Source: Coix lacryma-jobi var. lacryma-jobi
Taxonomy: Eukaryota; Streptophyta; Magnoliopsida; Poales; Poaceae
Reading direction: 5' to 3'
NCBI GenBank assembly: GCA_009763385.1
Contig: CM019826.1
Location: 100,552,348-100,616,347 of the forward strand
DNA: 64,000 bases
The notes below the pieces were generated by a model, which was not told where the DNA came from, did no database searches, and worked only from the letters and a program-made list of their open reading frames with translations. A program made the position numbers and the translations under genes. Positions 20,583 through 31,769 of the stretch are shown here, piece by piece (positions within the stretch are counted from its first letter, which is position 1; the number at the start of each line of letters is the position of its first letter).

Positions 20583-21912
20583 GAAGAGAAAACACCTGAA
20601 CATACCTCTTCTCTTCCTGGTGCTGAAAAGGTTAACAAATCCTCGAAGGACATGAGAATGGTTGCAAGAAGAATTAGGATGGAGCCGGAAAATTAGGAAA
20701 CTGTAAGCAAACTTCTATAGGGCCAGAACTTGCTAGTGACACACGTGGTATGCAGATTGAGGAGCATCTGGGACTTTTATGTTCATGCTCTCTCATAATG
20801 CAAGCAAGATAGGTGACGAAAGATGTTTTCAACATAGCGGTGAGACAGTGTGCCATAGGAAAATAAATGAGGTATTAGATATCTTCCAGTATTAAACCAA
20901 AAATGCATCCGACTTCCAAGTCCAAGCCGTACCATGTGAAGATACAAGTGACCCTAGATTTATGCCATTCTTTCAGGTTGGTTTCATACATACAATACAC
21001 TTCCCTTAATATCATATCTAAATACAATGCAAATCTTTAGTAATTTTTTACCTGCAGAACTGCATCGGTGCTATTGATGGGACACATGTCCCTATCACAA
21101 TGGGACAAGACAAGGCCAGCCCTATAGAAATAGGAAAGGGACACTATCACAGAATGTGATGTTTGCCTGTGACTTCGACTTGAAGTTCACTTCATCTCAT
21201 CTGGAGGAAGGTTCTGCATCTGATGCAGGAGTGTTGCGGTCTGCTCTTAGCAAGGGTTTTACTGTGACGGCTGGAAATTTTATCTTGTAGACGGTGGGTA
21301 TGCAAACACAACCATCATTCCTTGCTCCCTACCGAGGAGTAAGTATCATCTCAGCGAGTTTAGAAGACGTGGCCAGAGGGGGAATGCATATGCTAACTAC
21401 AAGGAATTGTTCAATCATCGGCATGCAATTCTTCGAAATCACATTGAGAGGGCCTTTGGGGTTCTCAAAAAGCGGTTTCCAATTCTGAAAGTGGGGACAC
21501 ATTATCCAATTGAAAGTCAAGTTAAGATACCAGCAGCTGTTGCTGCCTTTCACAACATCATTAGAGGGTTGAATGGGAGTGAAGAGTGGCTAGACACCCT
21601 ACCTGATAATATCGACCCATCAGATTATGTCAACATGCCAGAGGGCGACAATAACTACCCATGTGAGATGGAATCAAATGATGGAAATACCCTACGAGAC
21701 CAAATAGCCCATCAAATGTGGGTGCCTACAATGTTTAGGATTAGGATAGTAGGGTTTGGAATGTAATTTAAATTAGACTTTGTATCTCTTAATTTATGAG
21801 CTATGTGTTTATGTAATAATACAATGTTTTTGTATCTCTTAATTTCTGAGTTATTTGTTTCTGATTTATGAGTTATGTGTTTTTGCAATATCCTGATTAT
21901 TTCCTTCAGCAA

Positions 21913-22700
21913 TGTCAAAGGAAAGGGCTACATGGAACTTTAGATATGAGAAAGGACTTGTTGACATTATGAAAGATCATGCCAACATCCCATGTTCAGG
22001 GGTCAGAATGGATGGAGTGGAGAGGGTTGGAGAAATATTTCACAGAAGTTCAACCAAATGTTTCCTTTAGCACGCTTCACAAAACAACAACTACAAGAGA
22101 AGGAGAAGGAGTTAAAGGGCAGCTGGAAGGCAATAAGAGATGCCAGAAAGGAAAGTGGTGTTGGTTGGAATGATCATTGGCCATGATCATTGCAGAGCCA
22201 GATAAATGGAAAAAGTTGATCAATGTAAGATTTTACGAAAACAGTTCTTCAGTTAAATGGAATGACTCGTTGTCTATGGAAAAAATTGGAACTAACTATG
22301 CTGCTGTGTTGTATTGAATAGGATAATGCAAAAATGGCCAAGTTCCAAAAGAAGCCATTTCCTTTATATGAAGATGTACGTCATTGTATACAGGTATGTA
22401 AATTACTCCTACCTCAGCAAATCAGTTCTTCAGTTTTTTTAAAAAAAGCAACTCAGTTCTGCCCCTATTATCACTTATGCTCTTTACTGTTTTTTTTTTG
22501 CATACTTGAAGTATGATTGTGCACTATTTTTTACATAGGTAGTGTTGCCACGGGAGATCTAAACTTCACATCAACTGAGCACTTGCAGTCTGCTCCTCCC
22601 ACAGCTATGGCTGCTCCAGCTGCTCCAACTGCTCCCGCTGCTCTAGTTGCTCCTGCTACAGTCTCGGAAATATTCTGTTGAGATGATTAACTTCATGCAT
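21913..22700 (+). pseudogene. Degraded MYB/SANT-like gene of PIF element 2
   Basis: The reading starts with MSKERATWNFRYEKGLVD (ATG at about 21,913) and continues after a frame change with FRGQNGWSGEGWRN and ELKGSWKAIRDARKESGVGW, the plant Myb/SANT-like pattern of spaced tryptophans. A further piece, AEPDKWKKLIN, ends at a GTAAG donor near 22,223. A later exon near 22,322 reads KMAKFQKKPFPLYEDVRHCI and ends at GTATGT. The tail contains an alanine/proline-rich stretch and stops. Frame changes and stops show it is not functional. The position, directly downstream of the transposase and on the same strand, repeats the arrangement of PIF element 1. Confidence 0.65.
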
Positions 22701-23708
22701 GTATTACCCTGCAAGAAGCTCAATTGACAGGTGTAGCCTATAGCTAAGTTTCCATTACATTTCATGCTTGTGTATGATAAAAGAAAAGAAAGGCTCTACT
22801 CATTGGTCTGAACTGAATTGCTCTGCATGTGTTAGCTTGTTGTACCTTTATTCTTTAAACTTCTTTTTTATATGATGCATTCATATACAAAGTTGTTGGG
22901 AAAAGCCAAATCTATTACAAGAGTTAACAGTTTTTGTTTATGTTATTTGCAGAGGTTTTAGTGGAAGAAATGATGATGAGAAAGAGAAGAAAAGAGAAGT
23001 GTGGTCAAATTTTGTAATGATTGTTGAACATTTCTGGCTTATATGTAGTTGTGCAAAGACTTGATTTCAGTTTGAAATACCTATATATATATTTGTAATA
23101 AGCGGACCTATTCCTGAGATTTTTTATCACTATGTGCAGTGATAGTATTGACTTTCTTCTATTATTTTCTTTTCCGAATTTTTTCTATTTTTCTTATTTT
23201 TAAGACATTTCGGTAGGAAGGACTTTGTGACTTTGATAGCCACCAGTTCCAAAGTACTTTGTGACTTGTTTATTTGCTAGCGCTAGCATTTAGCAGCCAT
23301 CAGGAAGGACTGATCCATCCATACATGCTTATCTGACAACTATGTTTGTGCTGGAGCTGTTTGATCCCATTATCCATCTTCCCCTGCAACGTACTTCCAA
23401 ACAGCCACAGGGAAATAACACCCCACGTGAAATCTCCCCACCGGGTGGAGAGGGGATTAGCATGTCCAAAAAAATCCCTCCCCCTCCGTTTTTTTCCTGG
23501 GTTAATACCCCTACTGCTGCCAAAGTGCCAAAGTAGCCCAAATGTGCAAGGAACCAGGAATTTCACGCCCAAAAAAGGAGAGAAATAGATATACAAGATG
23601 AGCGGGATCCAAGAGAGTCACGATTGACGGCTGCAAGCTACTAATCCCTCGAGCAACAAACCAACTTGCACACAGCCAGCAGGTCCCAACAGTGAAAGCA
23701 AGTCCATC
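22701..23708. other. 3' part of PIF element 2 and short flank
   Basis: 22,701-23,539 is the AT-rich untranslated end of the PIF element, with the inverted terminal repeat at the end. 23,540-23,708 is a short flank before the CACTA element. No gene recognised. No NEN continuation was seen. Confidence 0.4.
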
Positions 23709-25106
23709 CACTACGGGAAAATCAATCTTTGCCGAGTGTCTGTGGCTTTGCCGAGTGCCAAATTTCGGGCACTGGGCAAAGAGCCTCTTTGCTGAGTGCC
23801 GGCCACGTGGCACTCGGCAAAGCGCAAACACAAGGCAAAGCATGTGGCCCCGAACTGTGCCACGTGGGCGGTTCTTTGCCGAGTGCCACGTGGCTGGCAC
23901 TCGGCAAAGAGGTGCCTTTGCCGAGTGCCAGCCACGTGGCGTGGTCGGGTCTTTGCCGAGTGCCACGTGGCTGGCACTCGGCAAAGAGGTGCCTTTGCCG
24001 AGTGCCCAGCCACGTGGCACTCGGCAAAGAGCTTTTTGCCTAGTGTTTTAATTGACACTCGGCAAAGCCAGTTTTTTAAATTACATTTTGAAGCAGTAAA
24101 TTAATCCAAATGAAAAAGTTTTTAACTACAAAGTTGGTTAACTTATCAAGATGAACAATTTTTGTTTTGGTGATTTTTTCATTTGACAAACTTAATATAA
24201 TTCGTTCATAAATCTTATATATCTCTCCGGTAGTTTATAAAACTACAAGAGTGATATATAATGTTTATGAATAATATTAGAACCACAATGTCGGATGCAC
24301 AAATAGTCAAAAAAACCAAAATAAACTTTGTAGATGTTGACAAATTATGAAAGTTTGTAGTTGATAACTTTTTAATTTGAAGTCATCTAGTTATGCAAAA
24401 CTACGTCGAATTTGAAAATTTTAAAATTCAAATTTTCAAAATACCTCAGATGGAGAAATGACCAAAATGAAAGTTGTAGATCTCAAAAAGTTGTGAAACT
24501 TTGGTGTTGACAACTTTTTGATTGGAAATCATCTTGTCAACGAAAAACTACGTTTCAAATTGTAAAATTTGAAATTCAAATTTTATAAACGACCTCGGAT
24601 GGAAAAACTACCAAAATAAAAGTTGTAGATCTTGAAAAGTTAGAAAACTTTGTAGTTTACAATTTTTTGATTTGAATTCGTTTGGGGCCTCAAATAAGTA
24701 AGTTACACATGGTTTAGTATAATATATGGGTAATCGAAACGGAGATGGAACGTATATGAGTGTGTAGTGCAGTGGTAGAGAAGGCTCCGCGCGAACAAGA
24801 GGTCGGCGTGAGAGAAAATTGCGTGAAAAATAGTATAACTTGCGATTTCGAGGGCGACAAGTGGGCGCTGCCCAGTGGGCCCCTCCTTCAATTAAATAAA
24901 AAATTTTCCCTATTTTTTCGGGGTTTTTTTATTCTTTTCTTTGCCGAGTGCCAAATATGTCAGCACTCGGCAAACAACCCTTTGCCGTGAAATTCTTCGC
25001 CGAGTGCCCTTCGCCGAGTGCGGCACTCGGCGAAGCCTTTGCCGAATGCAAAAGGCTCTTTGCCGAGTGCTGCCAGCACTCGGCAAAGAGCGATTTTGCT
25101 GTAGTG
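23709..25106. mobile_element. Non-autonomous CACTA element
   Basis: The ends are CACTACGGGAAAATC at 23,709 and, inverted, CACTACAGCAAAATC at 25,106, flanked by the 3-bp duplication ATC (23,706-23,708 and 25,107-25,109). Both ends carry subterminal arrays of TTTGCCGAGTGCC and its complement GGCACTCGGCAAAG, often meeting at a CCACGTGGC palindrome. The element is 1.4 kb with no transposase, so it depends on an autonomous relative. Long open frames across 23,720-24,060 in several phases come from the repeats. Confidence 0.93.
24320..24680 (+). repeat. Three AAAGTTGTAGATCT modules inside the CACTA element
   Basis: Modules near 24,328, 24,471 and 24,618 read (A)AAGTTGTAGATCT, about 15 bases, then ACTTTGGTGTTGACAACTTTTTGA or a variant. 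Each could form an AAAGTTGT/ACAACTTT hairpin. The spacing is about 145 bp. A very similar module is present in the solo LTR at 54,160-54,560. Confidence 0.75.
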
Positions 25107-25109
25107 ATC

Positions 25110-25992
25110 CATATCTTGTCATCATTCGAATTGCTATGTCATTACGTATACAAATCGGCGAGAAGAAATCCTGTAATGAAATAAAGAACCAGTGCAAATC
25201 TGATTGGTCAAAATAATCTTACCATGACAATACTAAAATCATATGGCGCAAAATCTTACCATATGAGATTCCTCACAAAAAAAATAATAATCTTACTATG
25301 AGATTGTGCGCATGGGTTTGGCGCTGCCATTGAGTTCTGTCCCAAATTAAAGGCATCGACTCCAAGCCCATATGATGAATGAGTCATGCAGATTTTACAG
25401 CTTCGGATTGGAAGAAGTCATGCAGATTTTACAATGGCTTACCTGGAGATCATATCTCTGCTCGCATCGATGGAACTACTCATCTGAAGATCCTTTCTCC
25501 GCTGGCTTGGACAACCACGTCCGATTTCAAGCTGCGCGATTATGATTTGGAGTTTATGAAGTCATGGCCTTATTATAGGAAACATGCATGCACGCGGATT
25601 CTAGGAAAGGCATGTAGCGTGGCTATATTTATGCGCTGTTAATTAAGTGAGCAAACCGAAATCAATGCTGAGCCATGCGGGGCTAGAGCGAGACCAGACT
25701 TGCTGGTTTGACGACAGTTTGGATCTTGCTACAGAATACCATATTCTATAGCCAGCTTTAGAGCAGCAGTTCCCATATATATATACATAGTATTACTATA
25801 TGGTACCTAGGTACTGAATAACTATTTAGTACCCATCAGCAGCAGCACCCCTGTCCGCTTGGGCTCTTGGACCTGGCCCATTTCCATTTTCGCAGAGGCC
25901 CGTCCTCTCAGCTTCAAGGCTCGGCCTGGTTATTTTTTCCTGCTGAGGCCCGAGCACCATCACATCTCGTCAGCTTCTCCACCACACCCACG
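25110..25992. other. Intergenic sequence, no gene recognised
   Basis: Holds a short direct duplication of AGTCATGCAGATTTTACA (about 25,382 and 25,417). An open frame over 25,379-25,642 has no recognised similarity and no start context. From about 25,860 the sequence becomes GC-rich towards the possible exon. Confidence 0.35.
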
Positions 25993-26170
25993 ATGGCACG
26001 ATCTTATCGGTTACCTCAGGCTCGTTCACTCGCCTGCTCCGTACCACCGGCCACCGGCGCCGCCCGTCAACCCTTCCTCGTCGGCACCGGCGGCCTCAAC
26101 CCAATCCCTGCTAGCGCCGCTCCACAACCCACCCTGTCGGTGCTACCCTGCTTTGCAACCTCCAAGGCGC
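25993..26170 (+). pseudogene. Possible first exon of an unknown host gene, cut by a retrotransposon LTR
   Basis: From ATG 25,993 an open frame reads MARSYRLPQARSLACSV and continues to about PCFATSKA at the LTR start (26,171). It is rich in Ala, Ser, Pro and Arg with few acidic residues, like a plastid or mitochondrial targeting peptide, and the local GC content is far above that of its surroundings. The gene is not recognised, no intron signal was confirmed, and the downstream part was not found. It could equally be a GC-rich intergenic frame. Confidence 0.25.
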
Positions 26171-26686
26171 TGAAAGGTCCTAGTTTAGTTTTGGTAATTG
26201 AGTGACAACTTAGGTGGACTAATATGTGTTTGAAGTGAATTACACAGGTGATCATGTATGAGCAACATATGCCATAGAGGTGAAATAGCTTGGAGGATGT
26301 TGCAAGGCTCATGCATGTGATGAAGGAGCTTAATGCACATGAAACATGACATGGAGTCATGTGGCTAAGATGGTGAAGATCAAGGTAATACTTGGCTTGA
26401 TGGACCGGTTGCGAAGGTGAAGGTGAAGGGCAAGTGGAGGCTTTGAAGCCGTTGGTACCGAGTGTCGGGAGGCTTAAGCAAGACTTGGCGTCGAAGGACC
26501 AAAGCGATGGTGAAGAGCAAGTGATGTCAAGATCGATGGACCATGGAAGCCATGTGATGATATGAAGTGGATCATATCATTTGATGAAGAGGTTGGTGTA
26601 TGTGTTGCATCAACACCGAAGGAAATGGAATGGAATGCGCAATGCAAAGGTATACTTGTAGGACATTTCATTTCACCGGTCATAGG

Positions 26687-28010
26687 TGTCGGTGTTTCGT
26701 ACCCGGGGGTATCACACCAACGAGTAATATGATCGCGTGCTTCTCTTCCTGGATGGTGATGCAAGAGGACACAAGGATTTATCCTGGTTCCGGCAAAGAA
26801 GGCCCTACGTCCAGCGGGGGATGTTCTTGTATTACTTGCACCTAAGTGCTTGTACAGGGGCGAATACAAGCTTGGTGAGCGTGGACCGGGGTCCGGACTT
26901 AAGTGTATGGGTGTAAGGCGCTCTAACGTGTTTGTCCCCGTCTCTCCCTCCCCCCCCCCCCTTGGTGAAGGGCCCTGGCGTCCCCTTTTATAGAACAAGA
27001 GGAGGTCAGGGCTTACAGGATGGACGGGCTTACACAGGATGGACATGTATAGCGCTCGGTATGGCGGAGGGTAGGAAACTCTGTCTTGTCGAGGCTGCTG
27101 TAGCCAACGTGGGCGTTGCTGTGTAGAGGCGTCCTTGAAGCGTGGCCTCCACCCCGGGCGCGGTCATGGAGGCGTGGCGGAGTGGAAGCCGTACAGCGCC
27201 ATTCCGGCTTGTACAGGACGTAGCGGGGTCCCTCCAGGTCTTGGAGTACCTGTCTTCCAAGAGTGAGAGAGCTTGTCAGGGCTCGAGGGGCGCGGGGCGG
27301 CCTCGAGGTGGTGCCATGGGGGCTCGAGGGGCGCAGAGCCGGCCTCGAGGTGGCGTTTGCAGGGGCTCAAGGGGCGCGGAGCCGGCCTCGAGGTGTTACA
27401 GTGCATGGTATGGCCGAACAGTGCTGTACTGGTGCCCTTTTGCCCATGCTTGTGGTGAAAACGAGACTTGACCTTTACACCGAGTTACTGTGGTACGTGC
27501 TGTGCACCAGTGGACATGATCGGAGTAGGTGAAGGCATTAAATGCGTGGTATGGGGCTGGTATGGTGTCTGTGTACCGCTCGAGGCCCGTGCGTTAAGGC
27601 TCGAGGTGTGTAGGGGCACGCTCGTCGAGGCCTGGAGGGCTCGGGCGAGACGGAGAGCGATCGTGCTCGCCCGAGGCCTGGCTCAGAGGGGCTCGGGCGA
27701 GGCGGAGAAAGAGCGTTCGCCCGAGGCCTGGCTGGGAGGGCTCGGGCGAGACGGAGATGGAGCGTTCGCCGAGGCCTGGCTGGGAGGGCTCGGGCTAGAC
27801 GGAGATAGAGTGAGTGTTCGCCGAGGCCTGGCTGGGAGGGCTCGGGCGAGACGGAGAGCGAGCGTTCGCCTGAGGCCTGGCTGGGAGGGCTCGGGCGAGA
27901 CGGAGATTGATCGTTCACCCGAGCCCTGGCTGGCAGGGCTCGGGCGAGGCGGAGATTGAGTGCTCGGTTGTTTGCGTTGATTGGGGGTACCCTTTTTTGT
28001 ACCACCGACA
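26687..28010 (-). repeat. 3' LTR of the gag-only element
   Basis: 1,324 bp. On the minus strand it starts TGTCGGTGGTAC and has a TATA box (TATAAAAGGGG) near 26,990. It contains two GC-rich arrays, CTCGAGGGGCGC units at 27,280-27,390 and GGCTCGGGCGAGACGGAG units at 27,640-27,960. The many open frames here come from these arrays. Confidence 0.9.
27600..27960. repeat. Minisatellite in the LTR U3 (unit about 50-60 bp)
   Basis: About six units of GAGGGCTCGGGCGAGACGGA, followed by GAT/GAG, GAGCGTTCGCC and CGAGGCCTGGCTGG. The right LTR has a matching array at 32,695-33,020 with small length differences. Confidence 0.85.
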
Positions 28011-28031
28011 GTAGCCCCCGAGGCCACGGGG
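28011..28031 (-). promoter_or_regulatory. Polypurine tract of the gag-only element
   Basis: On the minus strand GGCCTCGGGGGCTAC directly precedes the TG of the left (3') LTR. Confidence 0.7.
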
Positions 28032-29599
28032 GAGTGGTTGGAACTCCCTCGTGGGGCTTTTGCGAGAGTGTTAGTGGTGTTGGAGTGTCGAGTCCCCGAG
28101 TTTTGGATCCTTTTGAAGAAACCTCCGTCGCTGGGAAACCTTCTGCCCGCTGGGCGCGCCTTCTTCTTGCCGTGGGAAACTCTGCCCGAGGCCTGGCTCG
28201 GAGGGGCGTTCGTCCGAAGCCTGAAAATCTCATGCTCACACAAAGGAAAAGATCAGTCGCAACTGCTCGAGTTATTTAACCCTCTTTCGTCGAGGGGTGC
28301 CAGGCTGAGCCGACCGTCCGGCTAGCTATCCGGTACGCCGGCTACCCTGGCTTGTCATCCCGCTGAACCCTTTCGAAAAGGATGCGGGGTGGGATGCCTC
28401 GTACTACCACGAACGGATCGGGCGAGTATCGAGGGTCCCGGTGAGCTGGTAACGGGGGAATCCAAGTGGGACCTCGTGCCCCGTTCGATAGGGGTCGACT
28501 CGTGGCCCGGGGCGATCTCATAAGCATGGGTGCACAGTCTGCAGTGAATGTCGGGTCCTGTTCGATAGACCCGGTGACCCTACGTCTCCCTACGGGGGGG
28601 ATGGGATTTCACTGCATGTCGTGCTCCCTGCCTCGGATACACGTGAGGGGCCTCGAGGGCTTAGCCCTCGAGGGATGCTGAGAGTAGCGCCCCTTGTGTC
28701 CCTGACTCGGGCGCTCGAAGCGGCTTGTCGAACCCTTTTGGGGGCCAGCCTTCGCTGCTTCGAGACTTAGCCGGGAGCCCGTTTTTACCTTCCTGAAGAA
28801 GCCTTCGTCGGGAGTGGAGTTCGTGGCACCAAGACGACGGTCAGGAGGTCGGAGCGGTGGCCGCGGAGGGCCCGGTTAGTTGAGCGAATGCGGAATCGCT
28901 GGGTGTACCGTCAACCGGCTTGAGACAAGGTTAGATAGCACATTAAAGGTATTCGGTTACCTTTTTTGCCATCTGGAGACGGCGCCGGTATGTGAGGAGG
29001 ACATGCTGCCTCCTGATGCGGACGGCGGTGTAGGGGCCCTCCCCTCTGGCTCGGACGTCAAGGTTGAGCGTGCGGTAGAAGATCTGGGAGGAGTACCAGA
29101 CCGCGGCCTGCGTGCCAAGTTTGGGTGTCGAGCCCTTGTAAAAATTCGTGTCAAAACTTATGGGCCGTCGAGGCCAGACATACGCGTATGACTTATTTAT
29201 TTAATGAAGCTGTTTTCTTTCAAATTTATTCGATCATCTCCTTCGTCGCGAGCTCGAGCTTTTACCGGCTTAGTCGTTTTCCTTCGACATGCGTCGCGAG
29301 TTCCTCGAGGTGAGGCGTAGGTAGGGTACCGTAGCCCTGGGCGTAGGTGGTCGTCTACGTCGACGCCCCCCGACTCTTGGAGGCTCGAGGCATTTTAGGG
29401 ACTTAGACGTGCTAGTGCGCTCGAGGTGCGAATTGAGATGAGGGTCGAATTTTTGAAAAGAAAGGCGTGCTTTTTCCGGAGTCTGAGGGGGGACGCCCGC
29501 TGACAGGCCCCGAGGGAGGCTCGTCCCTGAGCAAGGCAGGTCGAGGCTACCTTTGATTTGAACGAAATAAAGAAACTTGGAAATGAACTTTTATTTATT

Positions 29600-31589
29600 C
29601 AAGATGCGATGTTGTGCGCAAAATACGAGAAATGAACGAAGCCTCGAGGCTTTAGGGATAGAAAACGACGTAGCTGTTCGAAGCTCCGAGCTGGAGTCGG
29701 GCTCGGGGTTGTTTTCGTGGGGCAGCGCTGAAGGTCGAAGACCGAGCCCCCGAGTCCGGTTCGAGGAGGGGCGTCGAGGGTCGAGCCTCCGGGTCCGGCT
29801 CGAGGAGGGGTGTCGAAGGGACGTCGAGCCCCGAGTCCGGCTCGAGGAGGGGCGTCGAAGGACGTCGAGCCCCTGAGTCCGGCTCGATGTGGGGCGTCGA
29901 AGGTCGAGCTCCCGACTCCGGCTCGAGGAGCGGTGTCGAAGGGACGTCGAGCCCCGAGCCCAGTCCGATGTGGGGCGTCGAAGAGTCGAGCCCCGAGTCC
30001 GGCTCGAGGGGCGGGTCGTGCGTGGGTTGCCGACTTATCCAGCTCGTCTGCGGCGGGAGCCCACGCGCACTTCTTCGTCGTCGTCGGCCTTGTCCTTCTG
30101 CCCTTCGCCTTGGCCCGCGGAGTGGCCAAGAAGGCCCCCACTGCCTCGTTGCCGGAGGCGAAGCTGGTGACCTGATCCATCAAGTCTTCGATCGTCTGGG
30201 ACGGTAGCGCCCTAACTCGTGGACCAGCTTTTGGCACGTCGTGCCTGCGAGGAACGCTGAGATGACCTCCTCATCGGGTATGTGAGGGAGCTCGAGGCGC
30301 TGCTTCGAGAACCGCCGAGCGGAAGTCGCGGAGGGGTTTCGTCCGCTGCCTGCCTGCAACGTCGCAGATCCAGGAGTTGCCTGGGCGCGCACAAGTCCCC
30401 TTGAAATTCCTGTCGAAGACCCTGACTAGGTCGGCCCAGTCATGGATCTGATCCGGCGGGAGCCCCTCGAGCCACCGGCGGGCGGTGTCCGAGAGGTAAA
30501 GTGGGAGTTGGGAGTATGATCACATGGTCGTGGCCCTTCGCTCCGCTCAGTTGGCAGCTAGGCGGAAGTCTGAGAGCCAGAGCTTGGGCTCGACCTCCCG
30601 TCATACTTTACCACGTTGGTCGGTGGTCGAAAGCGGTCGGGGAGGTCGAGCTGCGGATGGCTCGGCTGAAGACCCTGGGGCCTGGGGGCTCGAGGGTTTT
30701 GCCGGCTGTCCGCGACCCGCTTTTGGTCTAGTCTGGCTTGAGGGGCGTCCGGCTGGCGGACCGACGTCTCGTGCTTGCTGCGGGGGCGTCTGCTGGCTTC
30801 TCCGAGGCTGCCCTGCGCTGGCGCGAGGCCGAGCTCTCGGCTATCTGCACAGCGGCCGTTTCGAGGAGGCTCTTTACTTCCCCAAGCATGCGTCTGGTGT
30901 CGGGTTGGAGACGGCGGGCAGATCGCGGAGCAGCATTGCGGGCCGCCACCACGTTTTGCCCGGCTCGCGGGAGGCACACATCGGGCGTGCTGGCGCCCCG
31001 TCCCCGAGTCCGTCGGGGGGCATCTCGAGCCCGACCTCGAGCTCCGGCTCCTCGAGGCTGGGGTGGTTTCCTGCATCAGAGTTTGCTGGAGCTGCAACAG
31101 GCGTTGTCGTTCCTCCTCGGTCTTGGTGATTGCCTCCCGCACCTGTGCGAGTTGCGCCGCCTGCTGTCGTCGTGTTGAGGCGGTGCAACCGAGGCCGAGG
31201 ATTTGCTTCTTGCCTGAACGCGCGAACCGCCCGCCGTAGCCACGTCGTTGGGCGCTCGAGTTGAGCGTTGGCCTGACGTCGTCATCGTCGTCGTCGTCGC
31301 TCACCACTCCCTTGAGCTGGAAGCACTCCCTGGGGGGATACCAGACGTGCCGATCCGCACGTGTGACAGACGCGAACTTGCTGGGGGAGCGCGCCCGCGC
31401 CCTGGAGGTCGCCGGCCGCGTGCCGGGCAGGTTTCCCCTCGGGATTCTGCGCCAGCCGCGGGGAAGTGGGCGTACGCCGCCGGCACCGCCTGTGCCTGGC
31501 GACAATGGTGACCACGGCGCCGCCCGCGAAGTGGCGACGCGTGGTGGTGCAGACGACGCGTCATGCCCCCGCGCGGGGTGGTGTGACAC
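29600..31589 (-). pseudogene. gag: Ty3-type gag of the non-autonomous element, frame-broken
   Basis: On the minus strand the first frame (31,589-30,558) carries an acidic run (SDDDDDDDV), a helical Gln/Glu-rich segment (AQLAQVREAITKTEEERQRL) and then RFRPPTNVVKYDGRSSP, the start of the gag core common to grass Ty3 elements. The frame is then lost. The core continues in other frames as HIPDEEVISAFLAGTTCQKL and VHELGRYRPR (about 30,300-30,190) and DLMDQVTSFASGNEAVGAF (about 30,180). The last part encodes imperfect repeats of FDAPPRAGLGARR. There is no zinc knuckle and no pol after it. Single-base indels cause the breaks. Some may be assembly errors, since nearby GC-rich repeats show similar indels. 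Confidence 0.75.
29740..30010 (-). repeat. Tandem repeat at the 3' end of gag, coding for protein repeats
   Basis: Units of about 43-48 bp (plus strand: CCGAGTCCGGCTCGAGGAGG, then GGCGTCGAAGG) repeat six to seven times. On the minus strand they encode FDAPPRAGLGARR-like units, so the minisatellite lies in coding sequence. Confidence 0.75.
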
Positions 31590-31749
31590 GCCTTCCGCTC
31601 GGGCCCTCTGTGGAGAGCGGGGTCAGCTCGTTGCCGTTGCCGGCGGCTAGGGACTCAGGTTTCCCGAACACACGACGGCACTGGCAGAGAACGAAGGAGT
31701 CGAAAGAAGCCATCCAGGAGATAGCGAGAAAATGTCTCGGACACGCGCA

Positions 31750-31769
31750 CCCCTACCTGGCGCGCCAAC
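31750..31769 (-). promoter_or_regulatory. Primer-binding site of the gag-only element
   Basis: On the minus strand TTGGCGCGCCAGGTAGGGG lies directly after the right (5') LTR. This is a common primer site of grass Ty3 elements. Confidence 0.75.

Larger units (their letters stand above)
8798..21766 (+). pseudogene. Broken PIF/Harbinger transposase, split by the Sirevirus
   Basis: The coding part left of the insertion starts at 8,798 (MASWEELTRNF, then an acidic EEEEDEELLF stretch) and is cut at 8,907. Right of the Sirevirus (from 20,583) the same frame stays open for about 37 codons to a TAG. Further parts are recognisable but in several frames: a segment around 20,835 with CFQHSGETV, the first catalytic Asp region AIDGTHVPI at about 21,070, GSASDAGVL at about 21,205, LVDGGYAN (second Asp) at about 21,285, and an intact C-terminal block from 21,407 containing ILRNHIERAFGVLKKRF (Glu) and VAAFHNIIRGL, ending at 21,766. 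Frame changes occur near 21,110 and 21,260. Besides the retrotransposon, the gene is damaged by small indels. Confidence 0.75.
7204..23539 (+). mobile_element. PIF/Harbinger DNA transposon 2, interrupted by a Sirevirus
   Basis: The left end GGGCTACTTTGG (7,204) is matched inverted at the right end (CCAAAGTAGCCC ending at 23,539). The flanks (CCT left, AAA right) show no TTA/TAA duplication, so the exact ends are less certain than the identity. Without the 11.7 kb Sirevirus and its target duplication the element is about 4.7 kb. It has the same order as PIF element 1: GC-rich leader with intron, transposase, then MYB/SANT gene. Both genes carry frameshifts or stops, so it is dead. It begins inside exon 2 of the NEN fragment. 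Confidence 0.65.

Noticed and set aside
23511..24104. Several overlapping open frames of 100-170 codons on both strands
   Set aside because: They are produced by the TTTGCCGAGTGCC/GGCACTCGGCAAAG arrays of the CACTA element, open in many phases, with no start context or domain.
27142..28239. Long GC-rich open frames, up to 233 codons, in the gag-only element LTR
   Set aside because: The same frames recur in the other LTR (32,108-33,158) with shifts. They read through tandem arrays and have low-complexity composition.
30524..31239. Plus-strand frames of 146-201 codons
   Set aside because: They are opposite the minus-strand gag, which has recognisable gag motifs. GC-rich shadow frames.
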